A stretch of DNA of 64,000 bases from assembly GCA_964602475.1 (NCBI GenBank), contig CAZRRN010000003.1, positions 1-64,000 of the forward strand. Reading direction: 5' to 3'. Position 1 is the stretch's first letter, and every line of letters begins with the position of its first letter. The position numbers and the translations under genes were made by a program. Positions 36,828 to 45,127 of the stretch are shown here, one piece after another. This DNA is from SZUA-448 sp964602475 (GTDB lineage Bacteria > Bacillota > Clostridia > Lachnospirales > Lachnospiraceae). The notes under the pieces were generated by a model. It was not told the DNA's origin, did no database searches, and saw nothing but the letters and a program-made list of their open reading frames with translations.

Positions 36828-37352
36828 ATGCTTCAAATCAGTCAATGTACAACACAGGAAATAAAAGAGACCGCAAAGTTTTATGACGATGCGGTCCTTT
36901 TTCTGGAACAGCATATCAATTATCCGAAATGGGTCAGCCATCAGTATCCGTCAATTGAGGATGTGAAAAGGCGAACGGAGGAACAGAACCTATTCCTTTG
37001 CCGCGAGGACGAAAAGCTTGCAGGAGCATTTGTACTGAATGAAGACCCTGATGGGGAATACGAGAAAGGACAGTGGCAGTGTGAAGCAGCCAAGGGAGAG
37101 TATCTGGTGATTCACATGCTTGCCGTAGCGCCAAAGCTTCAGGGTCATGGTATCGGAGCAACAATGATACAGTACGCAGTTGATTTTGCAGTTCGGAACG
37201 GCTATCGGGAAATCCGTCTGGATGTTGTTCCGGGAAATACTCCTGCAATTCGTCTGTATGAACGCTTTGGCTTTGTTTTTGCAGGAGAATATGATCTTGG
37301 AAGAAACAAACCGGATATTCCGACATTTCAGCTGTTTGAAAAGGTATTATAA
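36828..37352 (+). CDS. GNAT family N-acetyltransferase
   Basis: 174 residues. Acetyl-CoA binding motif QGHGIGATMI after the strand VIHMLAVAPKL, then LDVVPGNTPAIRLYERFGF, the typical GNAT motif B. Acceptor substrate unknown. The start MLQISQ follows AAAGGAA at 11 bases; an upstream extension overlaps the pepT 3' end and is unlikely. Probably co-transcribed with pepT. Confidence 0.85.
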   Translation: MLQISQCTTQEIKETAKFYDDAVLFLEQHINYPKWVSHQYPSIEDVKRRTEEQNLFLCREDEKLAGAFVLNEDPDGEYEKGQWQCEAAKGEYLVIHMLAVAPKLQGHGIGATMIQYAVDFAVRNGYREIRLDVVPGNTPAIRLYERFGFVFAGEYDLGRNKPDIPTFQLFEKVL

Positions 37353-37379
37353 ACAGAGATTATTTGTTCCGCTAAGGAT

Positions 37380-37414
37380 GTGTATGACACTTGAAAGAAA
37401 AAGGTGTCATACAC
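37380..37414. terminator. Inverted repeat between convergent genes
   Basis: Perfect 11-base arms GTGTATGACAC (37380-37390) and GTGTCATACAC (37404-37414) with a purine-rich loop, between the GNAT gene and the DHHW gene. There is no T-run, so it may be a terminator or an mRNA-end stabiliser. Confidence 0.45.
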
Positions 37415-37438
37415 GGGTAAGCTGCCGCTCGTCTGCGT

Positions 37439-38566
37439 TTATCGCGCCAGCGAGTAGATATACTGGTCAGTCGCAAAGGCAGAGAAACTGTAAAGTACAG
37501 CGACATCTGTTACGCCGTAGTAATTTACGAACTGCGACAGCGCCATGTTAAAGTATCGTAGATCGACCACATAGATTTCTTCATAATGCTCCGTTAGCAT
37601 AGGAAGAAAACAGTTGGCATAGGAATCCTTGATTAGCAGGAGAGTCTTGCCGTTAACGGTTTCTGTCTGAATGTGTGACAGTGCGTAATTTCCGCCGAGA
37701 AAGACGGCATACTGGTCTCTTGTGGACAGCTTATCGTCTGCAAGAAAGCTGTCAAGGAACTGACCGCTCATGTTATTTTCCAGTATGATTGCGGCAAGAT
37801 TGTTATAAAAGCTGATAGTATCACTGCTCTTGGCATAGTGAACCTTGGTGTAAAGGGTTCCCAGAAAATCATCGCTTAATTTCGTAACAGTGAACTTTTC
37901 CTGAGACAGAGGCGTGAAGCCGCATGCCTTTGCATACGCACAGTAAGCATAATATGCGCCGAGCGATGTCCAGTGATGGTCAGTTTTATAGTAAATATAT
38001 TCGGATGAATGTTCACGAAGAGGTGTGAGAAGCTCGACAAAGCTGCTTCCTATCTGTCCGGAAAGCTGTGTCAGCCAGGTTTCCTGGTCAAAGTCATAAG
38101 CAAAGGCCGGCAGTTTATCTTCAAGAACGGTAACCGCTGTCGGAACAATCATGACCTTTACATGGTCTTCTCCCAGCAGCTCTTTGTATTTGTCAGCAAA
38201 CCGAAGAAGATAGGCTTCATTCTTGGCAAACTGTTCGGCGTTTATCTCGTCTTCATGTCGACCGATCAGGTATCCGTCATCTGCCAGGTAAACACCGTTA
38301 ATCTCCTGTTTTCCAAGAGCTATTTCCATGTAGGTTTTAACACCAATCCAACGATCACGGAGTACGAACTGATCTGTGATATAGGTTTCATATTCTGCGG
38401 TATAATCACCGGAAAACAGCCGGTCAAATGTAAACTCCGGCTCCTGCTGCAGATAACGGTTCTCATAATCCGAGAAAGAACGTGCCGGTACAAGCAGACT
38501 GGCGATAGTAAAACCGAAAATCAAAATGATAAATGTTGTAACCAGAACCCACGATTTGGTTTTCAC
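37439..38566 (-). CDS. DHHW family secreted protein (AlgX/AlgJ-like acetyltransferase partner)
   Basis: 375 residues with an N-terminal signal/anchor helix (about residues 6-26). It carries the family signature KTDHHWTSLGAYYAY (Asp196, His197, His198). In the AlgJ/AlgX and DltD-like SGNH folds, equivalent Asp-His residues take part in moving acyl groups to surface polymers. GTG start behind GGGAGGTGAG. It follows the MBOAT gene by 24 bases on the same strand, the usual pairing of membrane acyl donor and extracellular transferase. The polymer modified is unknown. Confidence 0.85.
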   Translation of the reverse strand: MKTKSWVLVTTFIILIFGFTIASLLVPARSFSDYENRYLQQEPEFTFDRLFSGDYTAEYETYITDQFVLRDRWIGVKTYMEIALGKQEINGVYLADDGYLIGRHEDEINAEQFAKNEAYLLRFADKYKELLGEDHVKVMIVPTAVTVLEDKLPAFAYDFDQETWLTQLSGQIGSSFVELLTPLREHSSEYIYYKTDHHWTSLGAYYAYCAYAKACGFTPLSQEKFTVTKLSDDFLGTLYTKVHYAKSSDTISFYNNLAAIILENNMSGQFLDSFLADDKLSTRDQYAVFLGGNYALSHIQTETVNGKTLLLIKDSYANCFLPMLTEHYEEIYVVDLRYFNMALSQFVNYYGVTDVAVLYSFSAFATDQYIYSLAR

Positions 38567-38590
38567 TTGATACTCACCTCCCGGTACGAA

Positions 38591-40228
38591 TCAGAATCTG
38601 AGATAAAGGAACGGATTATAGGAATCGTCTACAAGATAAGCTACACTGACGACAAATCCAATTACGGTATAAGCAACGGCACAGACTGTAAATATCACAG
38701 TCTTTATTTTTTGTCTTCTTTCCTCCGTACCGGAAGGTGGCATCGAACTGTCACTTGTTAAGTTAACAGAGGCAGAGCATTGCTGATGGCTGCTGTTTGT
38801 TGAGCGTACAGACACAGCAGCTTGTCCGGTAATGCTGTCCTTGAGTGCAAAAAGCCGTGTGACAAGCTTTGCCGGGAATTCAGTACAGGCGACAATAAGA
38901 ATAATAAGCAGAATTCCGTAATTTAGCAGCGAATACAGGAACCTCGAGTCACAAAGGGAATTACCGGCCAGCCCAAACATACTGCTAAAATATCCTCCGA
39001 GTGCGGGAAGGTCTTCAATTGCAAAGATGACCCAGCCAAGCCAGATAAACAGCAGTGCGTAGACATGTCGGAAGAATGCAGGAAGCTTTTCAAGGAGCTT
39101 ATACAGGAAGAGCTTTTCGATAATTAAAAGAACTCCGTAAAATACACCCCACAGCAGAAAATTCCAGGCAGCGCCGTGCCAGATTCCGGTCAGAAGCCAT
39201 ACGATAGCGATATTCCGCATGGTTTTTGCGAATCCACCGCGATTACCGCCAAGTGGTATATATACATATTCACGGAACCAGCTTCCGAGAGAAATGTGCC
39301 ATCTGCGCCAAAAGTCTGTAATGCTGGTAGCCTGATATGGGTAGCGAAAGTTCTCAGGAAAATGAAAGCCGAACATTTTGCCAAGTCCGATTGCCATGTC
39401 CGAATAACCGGAAAAATCAAAGTAAATCTGGAAGGCATATGCCGTGATTCCGAGCCAGGCCATAAGAACAGACCGTTCCGAGTCGGCAAGCCCTTTTGCA
39501 AGATCCCAGAGCAGTCCGATGTTATTAGCGAGCAGAACCTTTTTGAAAAGACCACACATAAACCGCATCACACCGGAAGAGAACTGCTCTGAGGATTCTG
39601 TTCGTGAGGAAAGTTCTTCGGCGATGGTTTTGTACTGTACAATCGGTCCTGCAATCAACTGTGGGAAGAGAGCAACGTAAGCACCGAAAGAGAGTATGTT
39701 ACGCTGTACCTTGGTCTGTCCGCGGTAAATGTCAACTGTATAGGACATGGTTTGGAAGGTGTAAAAGGAAATTCCGATTGGAAGTGCCAGCTGAGGAAGA
39801 GGAATCTCAGTGCCAAGCAGGCTGTTGATGTTCAGAAGAAGGAAATCGGAGTATTTGAATACACCAAGCAGCAGGAGATTGATAATCATGGAGGAAGCGA
39901 CAACTGCCTTCGCCTGCTTTCGTTTGCCCTGTTCACAGAAATGGTGACAGAGCATACCATGTGTATAATCAACAACCGTGGAGAACAGCATCAGAACCAC
40001 ATAGACCGGTTCGCCCCAGGCATAGAAAATCAGGCTGGCGGAAAACAAAACCAGATTTCTGATCCAGGTCGTCTTTGCCGCATACTGCTCCAGTGAGTCT
40101 GCCGGAAGCCATGGACTGCGTTTTCTGCGATACCGTGTTACCAGTCCGGTAATCAGTACAACCAGATAATATACAACCAGTACCGCCGGTAGAAACCGGA
40201 ATAAAAATAATAAACTGCTGAATACCAT
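38591..40228 (-). CDS. MBOAT family O-acyltransferase (AlgI-like)
   Basis: 545 residues with many membrane helices. Core motifs: DFSGYSDMAIGLGKMFGF, FWRRWHISLGSWFREYVYIPLGGNR and the catalytic His in WHGAAWNFLLWG. AlgI/DltB/PatA-type proteins pass acyl groups across the membrane for O-acylation of exopolysaccharide, teichoic acid or peptidoglycan. It carries a Ser/Thr/Gln-rich insertion of about 60 residues before the last helix, not typical of AlgI. Ribosome site ACGGAGAATT. Operon with the DHHW gene. Confidence 0.92.
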   Translation of the reverse strand: MVFSSLLFLFRFLPAVLVVYYLVVLITGLVTRYRRKRSPWLPADSLEQYAAKTTWIRNLVLFSASLIFYAWGEPVYVVLMLFSTVVDYTHGMLCHHFCEQGKRKQAKAVVASSMIINLLLLGVFKYSDFLLLNINSLLGTEIPLPQLALPIGISFYTFQTMSYTVDIYRGQTKVQRNILSFGAYVALFPQLIAGPIVQYKTIAEELSSRTESSEQFSSGVMRFMCGLFKKVLLANNIGLLWDLAKGLADSERSVLMAWLGITAYAFQIYFDFSGYSDMAIGLGKMFGFHFPENFRYPYQATSITDFWRRWHISLGSWFREYVYIPLGGNRGGFAKTMRNIAIVWLLTGIWHGAAWNFLLWGVFYGVLLIIEKLFLYKLLEKLPAFFRHVYALLFIWLGWVIFAIEDLPALGGYFSSMFGLAGNSLCDSRFLYSLLNYGILLIILIVACTEFPAKLVTRLFALKDSITGQAAVSVRSTNSSHQQCSASVNLTSDSSMPPSGTEERRQKIKTVIFTVCAVAYTVIGFVVSVAYLVDDSYNPFLYLRF

Positions 40229-40240
40229 AATTCTCCGTTC

Positions 40241-40252
40241 CGGAGCGCTCCG
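40241..40252. other. Perfect 12-bp palindrome upstream of the MBOAT gene
   Basis: CGGAGCGCTCCG lies 13 bases before the MBOAT start codon and just outside its Shine-Dalgarno. It could be an operator or a short mRNA hairpin. Confidence 0.4.
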
Positions 40253-40361
40253 TATAATACCCGGCGGTGCTGCCTGCTCCCTGATTCTATTGGCTATTTA
40301 GTGCATTGACTGATATAATGCTTCTTATATGACGTACACTGCATCAGTGCTTTTTGCATTA

Positions 40362-41000
40362 TTACTGTATGTCTTCTGTGGTGGTATAAATTCCGTCATA
40401 AGAAAGGTAGACATCCTGATTGTCCGCTGTTTCCACATAGCTGTATTTTCCGTAAGGAGGATAATACAATTCAAGAGAGCGGTCCGATGTACCGGACAGA
40501 GCAACCAAAACCTGCTCATTTACGGAAAAAGAGGTAGATTCATTCTGACGGTAGGTAAAGGTTAATTTATTGCCGGAAGTACCGCGCAGACACTGTCCGA
40601 CCTTTAGCGTTACCGTAACGGTTTCATTCTCTGCAGAAACGGAAGCTATGGTACCGGTAACAACGGTTTCTCCCGGGACTCCCCTGGTGGGAAACCGAGT
40701 GTCGGTTTGTGCTTCTGCCATTTCAAATATCCTTGAGGCAGCACTGATTCCTGCAGTAGGGACGGATGTTGTCACCGGTGTGGTTACCGCAGTCGGCGGA
40801 TTGGCGACAAATGCAATTGTCAGAACTGCAAGTACGGCGAACCCGGTTGTCATTCCTGCGAGAAGTCTGCAGTCGGCAAGACGGTTTCCGAGCCGGTAAA
40901 GCCAGTTATTTTTTTGTTCGGTCTGCCTCGCGCGTTCTGTTTCTTCTATAAGTTGCGCTTTCCGGTAGATACCATCCAGAAATTCGCGGTCATTTTTCAT
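40362..41000 (-). CDS. Putative membrane anti-sigma factor
   Basis: 212 residues. A short charged cytosolic N-terminus (about 45 residues) is followed by one helix LLAGMTTGFAVLAVLTIAFV, a Thr/Pro/Val-rich linker and an extracellular beta-rich domain of about 110 residues (GETVVTGTIASVSAENETVTVTL). Its ATG overlaps the end of the ECF sigma gene by 11 bases, the classic sigma/anti-sigma arrangement. No CxxC zinc motif is present, so it is not a ZAS-type anti-sigma. The function is inferred from position and topology. Confidence 0.7.
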   Translation of the reverse strand: MKNDREFLDGIYRKAQLIEETERARQTEQKNNWLYRLGNRLADCRLLAGMTTGFAVLAVLTIAFVANPPTAVTTPVTTSVPTAGISAASRIFEMAEAQTDTRFPTRGVPGETVVTGTIASVSAENETVTVTLKVGQCLRGTSGNKLTFTYRQNESTSFSVNEQVLVALSGTSDRSLELYYPPYGKYSYVETADNQDVYLSYDGIYTTTEDIQ

Positions 41001-41583
41001 GTTCAGGCCCCCATTCTACGTCCCGATACTCCCTTGCAAGAGCTTTTCTTGCTCTGTGAACCATAACCTTTAACTGCCCTTCTGATTTGTGCATTACTTC
41101 AGCAGCCTGAGCATAGGAGAGATTTTCAAAATGAATCAAAAGAATCGTCTCAGCATATTCCGGCTTCAGGCGACGGATTGCGGCATACAGCTCCTTGTTC
41201 TGTTCGGATTTCAGCAGCTCTTCCTCCGGACCATCAGCAGAATCTGCCTCTTCCGGCCATTCGCAGGTTAACACAATCCGTTTGTTCTTTCGGATATAAT
41301 CGACTGCTTTGTTGTGTGCAATCGTAAAAAGATATGTCTTGAAGGATGCGCGTCCGTCATAGGTACCGCGTTTTAGATAAATATCGACGAAACAATCCTG
41401 CGCCAGCTCTTCTGCTGTATCCATAGACTGCACCAGACGGTTCAGATAATAAATAAGAATGTTCTTATGGCGAAGAACAAGGCGCTCAAAGGCTGCAGTA
41501 TCATCTAGGACAAATGCCTGATAATCCATGCAGTCGAGCTTCTGTGTTTCATTGTCTGTGGCTTTCATCGGTTTCTTGTCCAT
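40990..41583 (-). CDS. ECF-type RNA polymerase sigma factor
   Basis: 197 residues. Region 2 reads AFERLVLRHKNILIYYLNRL, then AEELAQDCFVDIYLK and FKTYLFTIAHNKAVDYIRKN. Region 4 reads LKPEYAETILLIHFENLSYAQAAEVMHKSEGQLKVMVHRARKAL. The ATG is preceded by a strong hairpin (41590-41626) whose 3' arm abuts the GCAGG ribosome site. The operon runs lipoprotein, sigma, anti-sigma. Confidence 0.92.
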   Translation of the reverse strand: MDKKPMKATDNETQKLDCMDYQAFVLDDTAAFERLVLRHKNILIYYLNRLVQSMDTAEELAQDCFVDIYLKRGTYDGRASFKTYLFTIAHNKAVDYIRKNKRIVLTCEWPEEADSADGPEEELLKSEQNKELYAAIRRLKPEYAETILLIHFENLSYAQAAEVMHKSEGQLKVMVHRARKALAREYRDVEWGPEHEK

Positions 41584-41589
41584 TTGTAC

Positions 41590-41626
41590 CTGCCGCTGCA
41601 GTTCAGAACTCCGGCTGCAGCGGCAG
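41590..41626 (-). promoter_or_regulatory. 12-bp perfect hairpin covering the ECF sigma ribosome site
   Basis: Arms CTGCCGCTGCAG (41590-41601) and CTGCAGCGGCAG (41615-41626), 13-base loop, in the 51-base gap between the lipoprotein stop and the sigma ATG. On the minus-strand mRNA the last bases of the 3' arm are the sigma gene's ribosome-site GCAGG. There is no T-run, so reduced translation is more likely than termination. Confidence 0.7.
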
Positions 41627-41634
41627 AACCGGAA

Positions 41635-42270
41635 TTACTGAAGCTGTTCTTTAATGAGATTCAAAGCAATCTGATTCTGTTCGGTCCATGCTGCAAGCAT
41701 TTCCGCATCGGTGGCGGTTTCCATCATGGAATCGTCAATTACACCAAGCATTACAAAGCATACATAATCGCCGACGGTTTCAACAGTAGAAGCCTGAACC
41801 TTCGCAAGATTCATCGGATACTGAATTGTGTCATTGACAAGGTAATTATGGTATGCGTTCAAAGCTGTCTGTACATTTTCAAGATTGCCTTCGGTTGCAT
41901 GAACCATAACGAGAGTATCGACATTAAAGCTGATCATCGGTCCCTCTGCTACTACTCCATCATACCATGAACTGTCAAGTCCGAAAAGCTCTGAAAGTGA
42001 AATTTCATCATAAGGCATATTCGGAATATAATTATCTCCGTATGCAGCAGCAATATCCTCGCGAAGAGCATCAAGAGTTTCCTGTGCAGAAGCGTTATCT
42101 TCAGGAGCTCCGGTAGGAGCCTCGGTAGGAACCTCGGTCGGAACTGCAGTCGGAGCAGTGGTTCCGGTTGGAGCTGTAGTCGGGGTTACGGTATTGTCAT
42201 TGCTTGTTCCACATGCAACAAGTGCAAAGGTAAGTGTCAGAGCTGCTAAAAGGATCATTATCTTTTTCAT
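41635..42270 (-). CDS. DUF4358 family lipoprotein
   Basis: 211 residues. Lipoprotein signal with lipobox LVAC at the cleavage Cys (residue 20), then a Thr/Pro-rich tether with PTE/PTA repeats. The DUF4358 domain follows, with motifs YDGVVAEGPMISFNVDTLVMV, YPMNLAKVQAS and GDYVCFVMLG. It is lipid-anchored on the outer face of the membrane. Heading an ECF sigma/anti-sigma operon, it may be an envelope sensor or a target of that circuit. Ribosome site GGAGG. Confidence 0.85.
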   Translation of the reverse strand: MKKIMILLAALTLTFALVACGTSNDNTVTPTTAPTGTTAPTAVPTEVPTEAPTGAPEDNASAQETLDALREDIAAAYGDNYIPNMPYDEISLSELFGLDSSWYDGVVAEGPMISFNVDTLVMVHATEGNLENVQTALNAYHNYLVNDTIQYPMNLAKVQASTVETVGDYVCFVMLGVIDDSMMETATDAEMLAAWTEQNQIALNLIKEQLQ

Positions 42271-42324
42271 ATTTCATTCCTCCGTTTTGGGTTGTTTTTG
42301 TTTACATCTATTATTCGCATATAA

Positions 42325-42368
42325 AATAAAAAAGTTACACCTCCAAAAAATATTTTTGAAGGTGTATT
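42325..42368 (-). terminator. Rho-independent terminator of the 769-aa gene
   Basis: On the minus strand TACACCTTCAAAAAT pairs with ATTTTTTGGAGGTGTA, followed by ACTTTTTTATTTTAT. It lies between the 769-aa gene and the lipoprotein gene. Confidence 0.8.
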
Positions 42369-42380
42369 TTAACGATTTTA

Positions 42381-44690
42381 CTATTTTTTTCTTGCAGGTG
42401 CGGAATGACTGACTTCTTTTTGCGATTCAGACATCGTTTTTGATGGGGCAGACACTTTCCGCTCCGGGACTTCTTCCTCTAGCACTGTAGCAAAATCAAC
42501 ACGGTCAGCTTCTTTTTTTGCAGTCTGCCTTGCCATGGAAGCGGTTTGGTCGGTTTCTTTCAGTTTTGCTGTCCTATTTGGATCTTTTACAGAAAACTGT
42601 AATGGATCCTCTTTACTTTGATACAGAAACTCCGGATTGCCGTGTCTGATATATGACATAAATTCACTTTGATACTCAGAACGCTGTTCGGATGAAAGAA
42701 TCGGGGCAAGCTGCATATCGCAAGCTGTCAGCATTCCATCAAGCCGCTGCATGGAAAAAATATCACTGCCCTCGAGGGTTCTGTAATCTCCAACCTTACA
42801 ATGCTCTCTGGCATACTCACAGAGTGCTCTGCTTTTAATTGCATCCGTAAGATATAATGTTGTTTCTGCTTCTTTACCCTCAGGGTCAACCGACATGGAA
42901 AGGACATACTTTGTAGCAACATTACATGCTGTCGACATTAAGTTCAGAACAGTCTCCTGCTTTTCGAAGGCAGAGGCTGTCATCCCGGGCAGAGTAGGGC
43001 ACAGCGCCTTTGTTTCGTCGGTAAAAACCTGATCCAGGTCAATTGCCATACCTCGCAGATGACGAAAGGTTTCATAGTTATCTGTCATTTCGGAAAGATT
43101 ATCAGGATCGATATCCGGAACCGGAAGGGAGGCGAGCTTAGCACCCATGTCCGCATAGAGCTGTGCAGCCTGTTCGGGTGTCGCAGTTTTCAGAAACTCA
43201 GTAAGCTCCCTTCCGTAAGAAGGCTTACTTCCAATATAGGTTGGATCAAATGCACGCTCCAGCGAAAGGTCGTGTTTTGTCATAGCATACAGAGCAAATA
43301 ACGAATTTCTGGTATAGACACGATTTAATGATTTATATTTTACGCCATTTCCGGCTAAGTTATTATAGGTGGTGTTTTCGTCCTCGCCTGAAAGACCATA
43401 GGAGACAGTATATAGCTTTGCATTAGGACTTACAAAGCTATTGTCCATATCAATGACTTTGGCAGCGATTTTTCCGCTCAGAGTCAGCATATGATCCTTG
43501 GCTGACAGGGTTTCCTCCGGAGTGTCCGTTTCTTTTTCCCTTTTATTGATTTCGTCCTGCTTTGTTGGGATCTTTGCCCCGAAAAATGCGCGGAATCTCT
43601 GTCCGAAGGTTTTCTTTTGCTCCAGATGGCATTCGGTATGGATCGGAGTCATCTCGGTGATTTTTCCTCCTTCTATACGTGCACATGCTATTTTTTGCTG
43701 AGCGTTCAAAGAAGCTTTAATTATTTCGCATTTCATCAGCTGTTCCCGGCGTTCCGGTGTCTGATCCTTGTATTTGTCGGCAAATAATGCATTTGCACTC
43801 TTTCCGCCAATGGTAATCATATCGAACTGATCCAGACCGGTTTCGGCAAGTTCTGTTTTTTGGGCATCGTCATAGGTATGACCAAAGGCAAGATCAAACG
43901 ATTGTACTCCATACTCGATTTCTTCGAGAGAAATCTGATCGGTCGTCCCTGAATTCAGGTTGAAACCAAAAGCCTTAGGATTAATCCGGCTGTTCTTTGC
44001 CAGCCGGAGAGTAACATTTTTTACCGGTACGGAGATGTCATCCAGTGCAAGAATATCATCCAGACGAATTCCGAATGAAGTCAGATAAGCATCCATAACC
44101 GGCTCCAAAAGTCGTCCCAGTTTTTCTTTGTCTTCGAGCTCCTGCGGCGTTCTGCTTGGATCGTTGTACCATGCACTTCGTACGTAACGTAACGCTCCTG
44201 CGCGTCCGGACATAACAGAAAATACACGTCGTATTGCATCAAACTGAGCTCCTGGTAGTTCGGCTCGTGACTGTGCCAGATCCTTTTCCTGTTCTGCCTG
44301 CTGATACAAAGGACTTCCTTCCATTCCCTGAGCAGCCAGATTGGTTAACAGCGTTGAATGAATCGTAGCGGCAAAGGTTTCTTGATTCAATATCTCTGCG
44401 GTTTCCTTCATGCGGTTAACGAATAAGCGTCCATACGGCTGGTATCCGTCGGGAAGAGCAGCAATACTTGCTTCTGCCTCTGCAATTGCAATTCGACGGT
44501 CAACATCATAGCTTGAGGTGATTTCGGATAAATCGAGTCCTGCGGTTGACTGGTAATGCTTGTCCGGAGTCTGGGCTTGTTCTGCACGCTCGCTGTCCAG
44601 CCGTAAAAGGATAGCACGTTCTGTATCTGCTTTGATAGCCTTTTTTGTTTTTGTAAACAGTTTCTTATATTGATCCTGTACTGATGCCAT
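42381..44690 (-). CDS. Large soluble protein of unknown function
   Basis: 769 residues. No signal peptide, membrane helix or recognised catalytic motif. It is mostly helical, with charged repeats of Lys/Glu and a polar, Lys/Ser/Glu-rich C-terminus ending APARKK. Segments that could define a family are QFDAIRRVFSVMSGRAGALR, FDLAFGHTYDDAQKTEL and LYTVSYGLSGEDENTTYN. The start ATG follows GAGAGAGGTAAGCTT. It is monocistronic with its own terminator. Next to a relic region (44836-46873), so possibly accessory. An intracellular structural or secreted effector role is speculation. Confidence 0.8.
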   Translation of the reverse strand: MASVQDQYKKLFTKTKKAIKADTERAILLRLDSERAEQAQTPDKHYQSTAGLDLSEITSSYDVDRRIAIAEAEASIAALPDGYQPYGRLFVNRMKETAEILNQETFAATIHSTLLTNLAAQGMEGSPLYQQAEQEKDLAQSRAELPGAQFDAIRRVFSVMSGRAGALRYVRSAWYNDPSRTPQELEDKEKLGRLLEPVMDAYLTSFGIRLDDILALDDISVPVKNVTLRLAKNSRINPKAFGFNLNSGTTDQISLEEIEYGVQSFDLAFGHTYDDAQKTELAETGLDQFDMITIGGKSANALFADKYKDQTPERREQLMKCEIIKASLNAQQKIACARIEGGKITEMTPIHTECHLEQKKTFGQRFRAFFGAKIPTKQDEINKREKETDTPEETLSAKDHMLTLSGKIAAKVIDMDNSFVSPNAKLYTVSYGLSGEDENTTYNNLAGNGVKYKSLNRVYTRNSLFALYAMTKHDLSLERAFDPTYIGSKPSYGRELTEFLKTATPEQAAQLYADMGAKLASLPVPDIDPDNLSEMTDNYETFRHLRGMAIDLDQVFTDETKALCPTLPGMTASAFEKQETVLNLMSTACNVATKYVLSMSVDPEGKEAETTLYLTDAIKSRALCEYAREHCKVGDYRTLEGSDIFSMQRLDGMLTACDMQLAPILSSEQRSEYQSEFMSYIRHGNPEFLYQSKEDPLQFSVKDPNRTAKLKETDQTASMARQTAKKEADRVDFATVLEEEVPERKVSAPSKTMSESQKEVSHSAPARKK

Positions 44691-44773
44691 AAGCTTACCT
44701 CTCTCTTCCTGAAACCGAATTATTTGTTTCTATAAGCTCATTATATATTATTAATTTGTTTTTTGTAGTACTT

Positions 44774-44819
44774 TATCAAAAAAAGAAAAGAATCCGGCAT
44801 TTTTGACCGAATTCTTTTT
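44774..44819 (-). terminator. Orphan rho-independent terminator
   Basis: Minus strand AAAAAGAATTCGG ... CCGGATTCTTTT (one mismatch) followed by a long T-rich run. It follows the relic reading frame at 44836 and has no intact gene to serve. Confidence 0.65.
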
Positions 44820-44835
44820 ACACTTCTTAGATCAA

Positions 44836-44970
44836 TTACAAGGTTTCCGGTCTTTCTGCTGCATAATCCGCAAAATCGGTTGCCTGCAGAGCACCGGCTG
44901 TGTACAAATTGTGTATTTCCTTTGACGATATTGTGATTTGATAATGATCAACAAAAAAACTCGGAAAGAC
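44836..44970 (-). pseudogene. Relic C-terminus of a decayed gene
   Basis: A 44-codon minus-strand frame without a start ends HNLYTAGALQATDFADYAAERPETL-type sequence (written here in part: ATDFADYAAERPETL) and a stop, directly followed by a terminator. Upstream the frame is broken near a run of seven T, where a +1/-1 shift would link to another short open frame. No family recognised. The protein-like composition plus terminator suggest a dead gene. Confidence 0.35.
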
Positions 44971-45074
44971 CTAATTATTAATAAAAGGACTTGAAAAGAA
45001 TTTTTAATCAAGATATGCTTCAATTCAGAGGAACACATAAACAGAATAAGCTTTAATACGACAGACAAAAAATG

Positions 45075-45127
45075 TGCTTGACACAAAGTCTGTTATGCGC
45101 AAAATCAGCGCAGAAAGAGGGACTTAT
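45075..45127 (+). repeat. Hairpin leader repeat (half copy) before the serine hydrolase
   Basis: GCTTGACACAAAGTCTG..., the same element as at 9892, lacking the first two hairpins. The stem TGCGC/GCGCA is kept although the loop differs (AAAATCA). AGAGGGA at its end is the ribosome site for the ATG at 45128. Confidence 0.88.
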
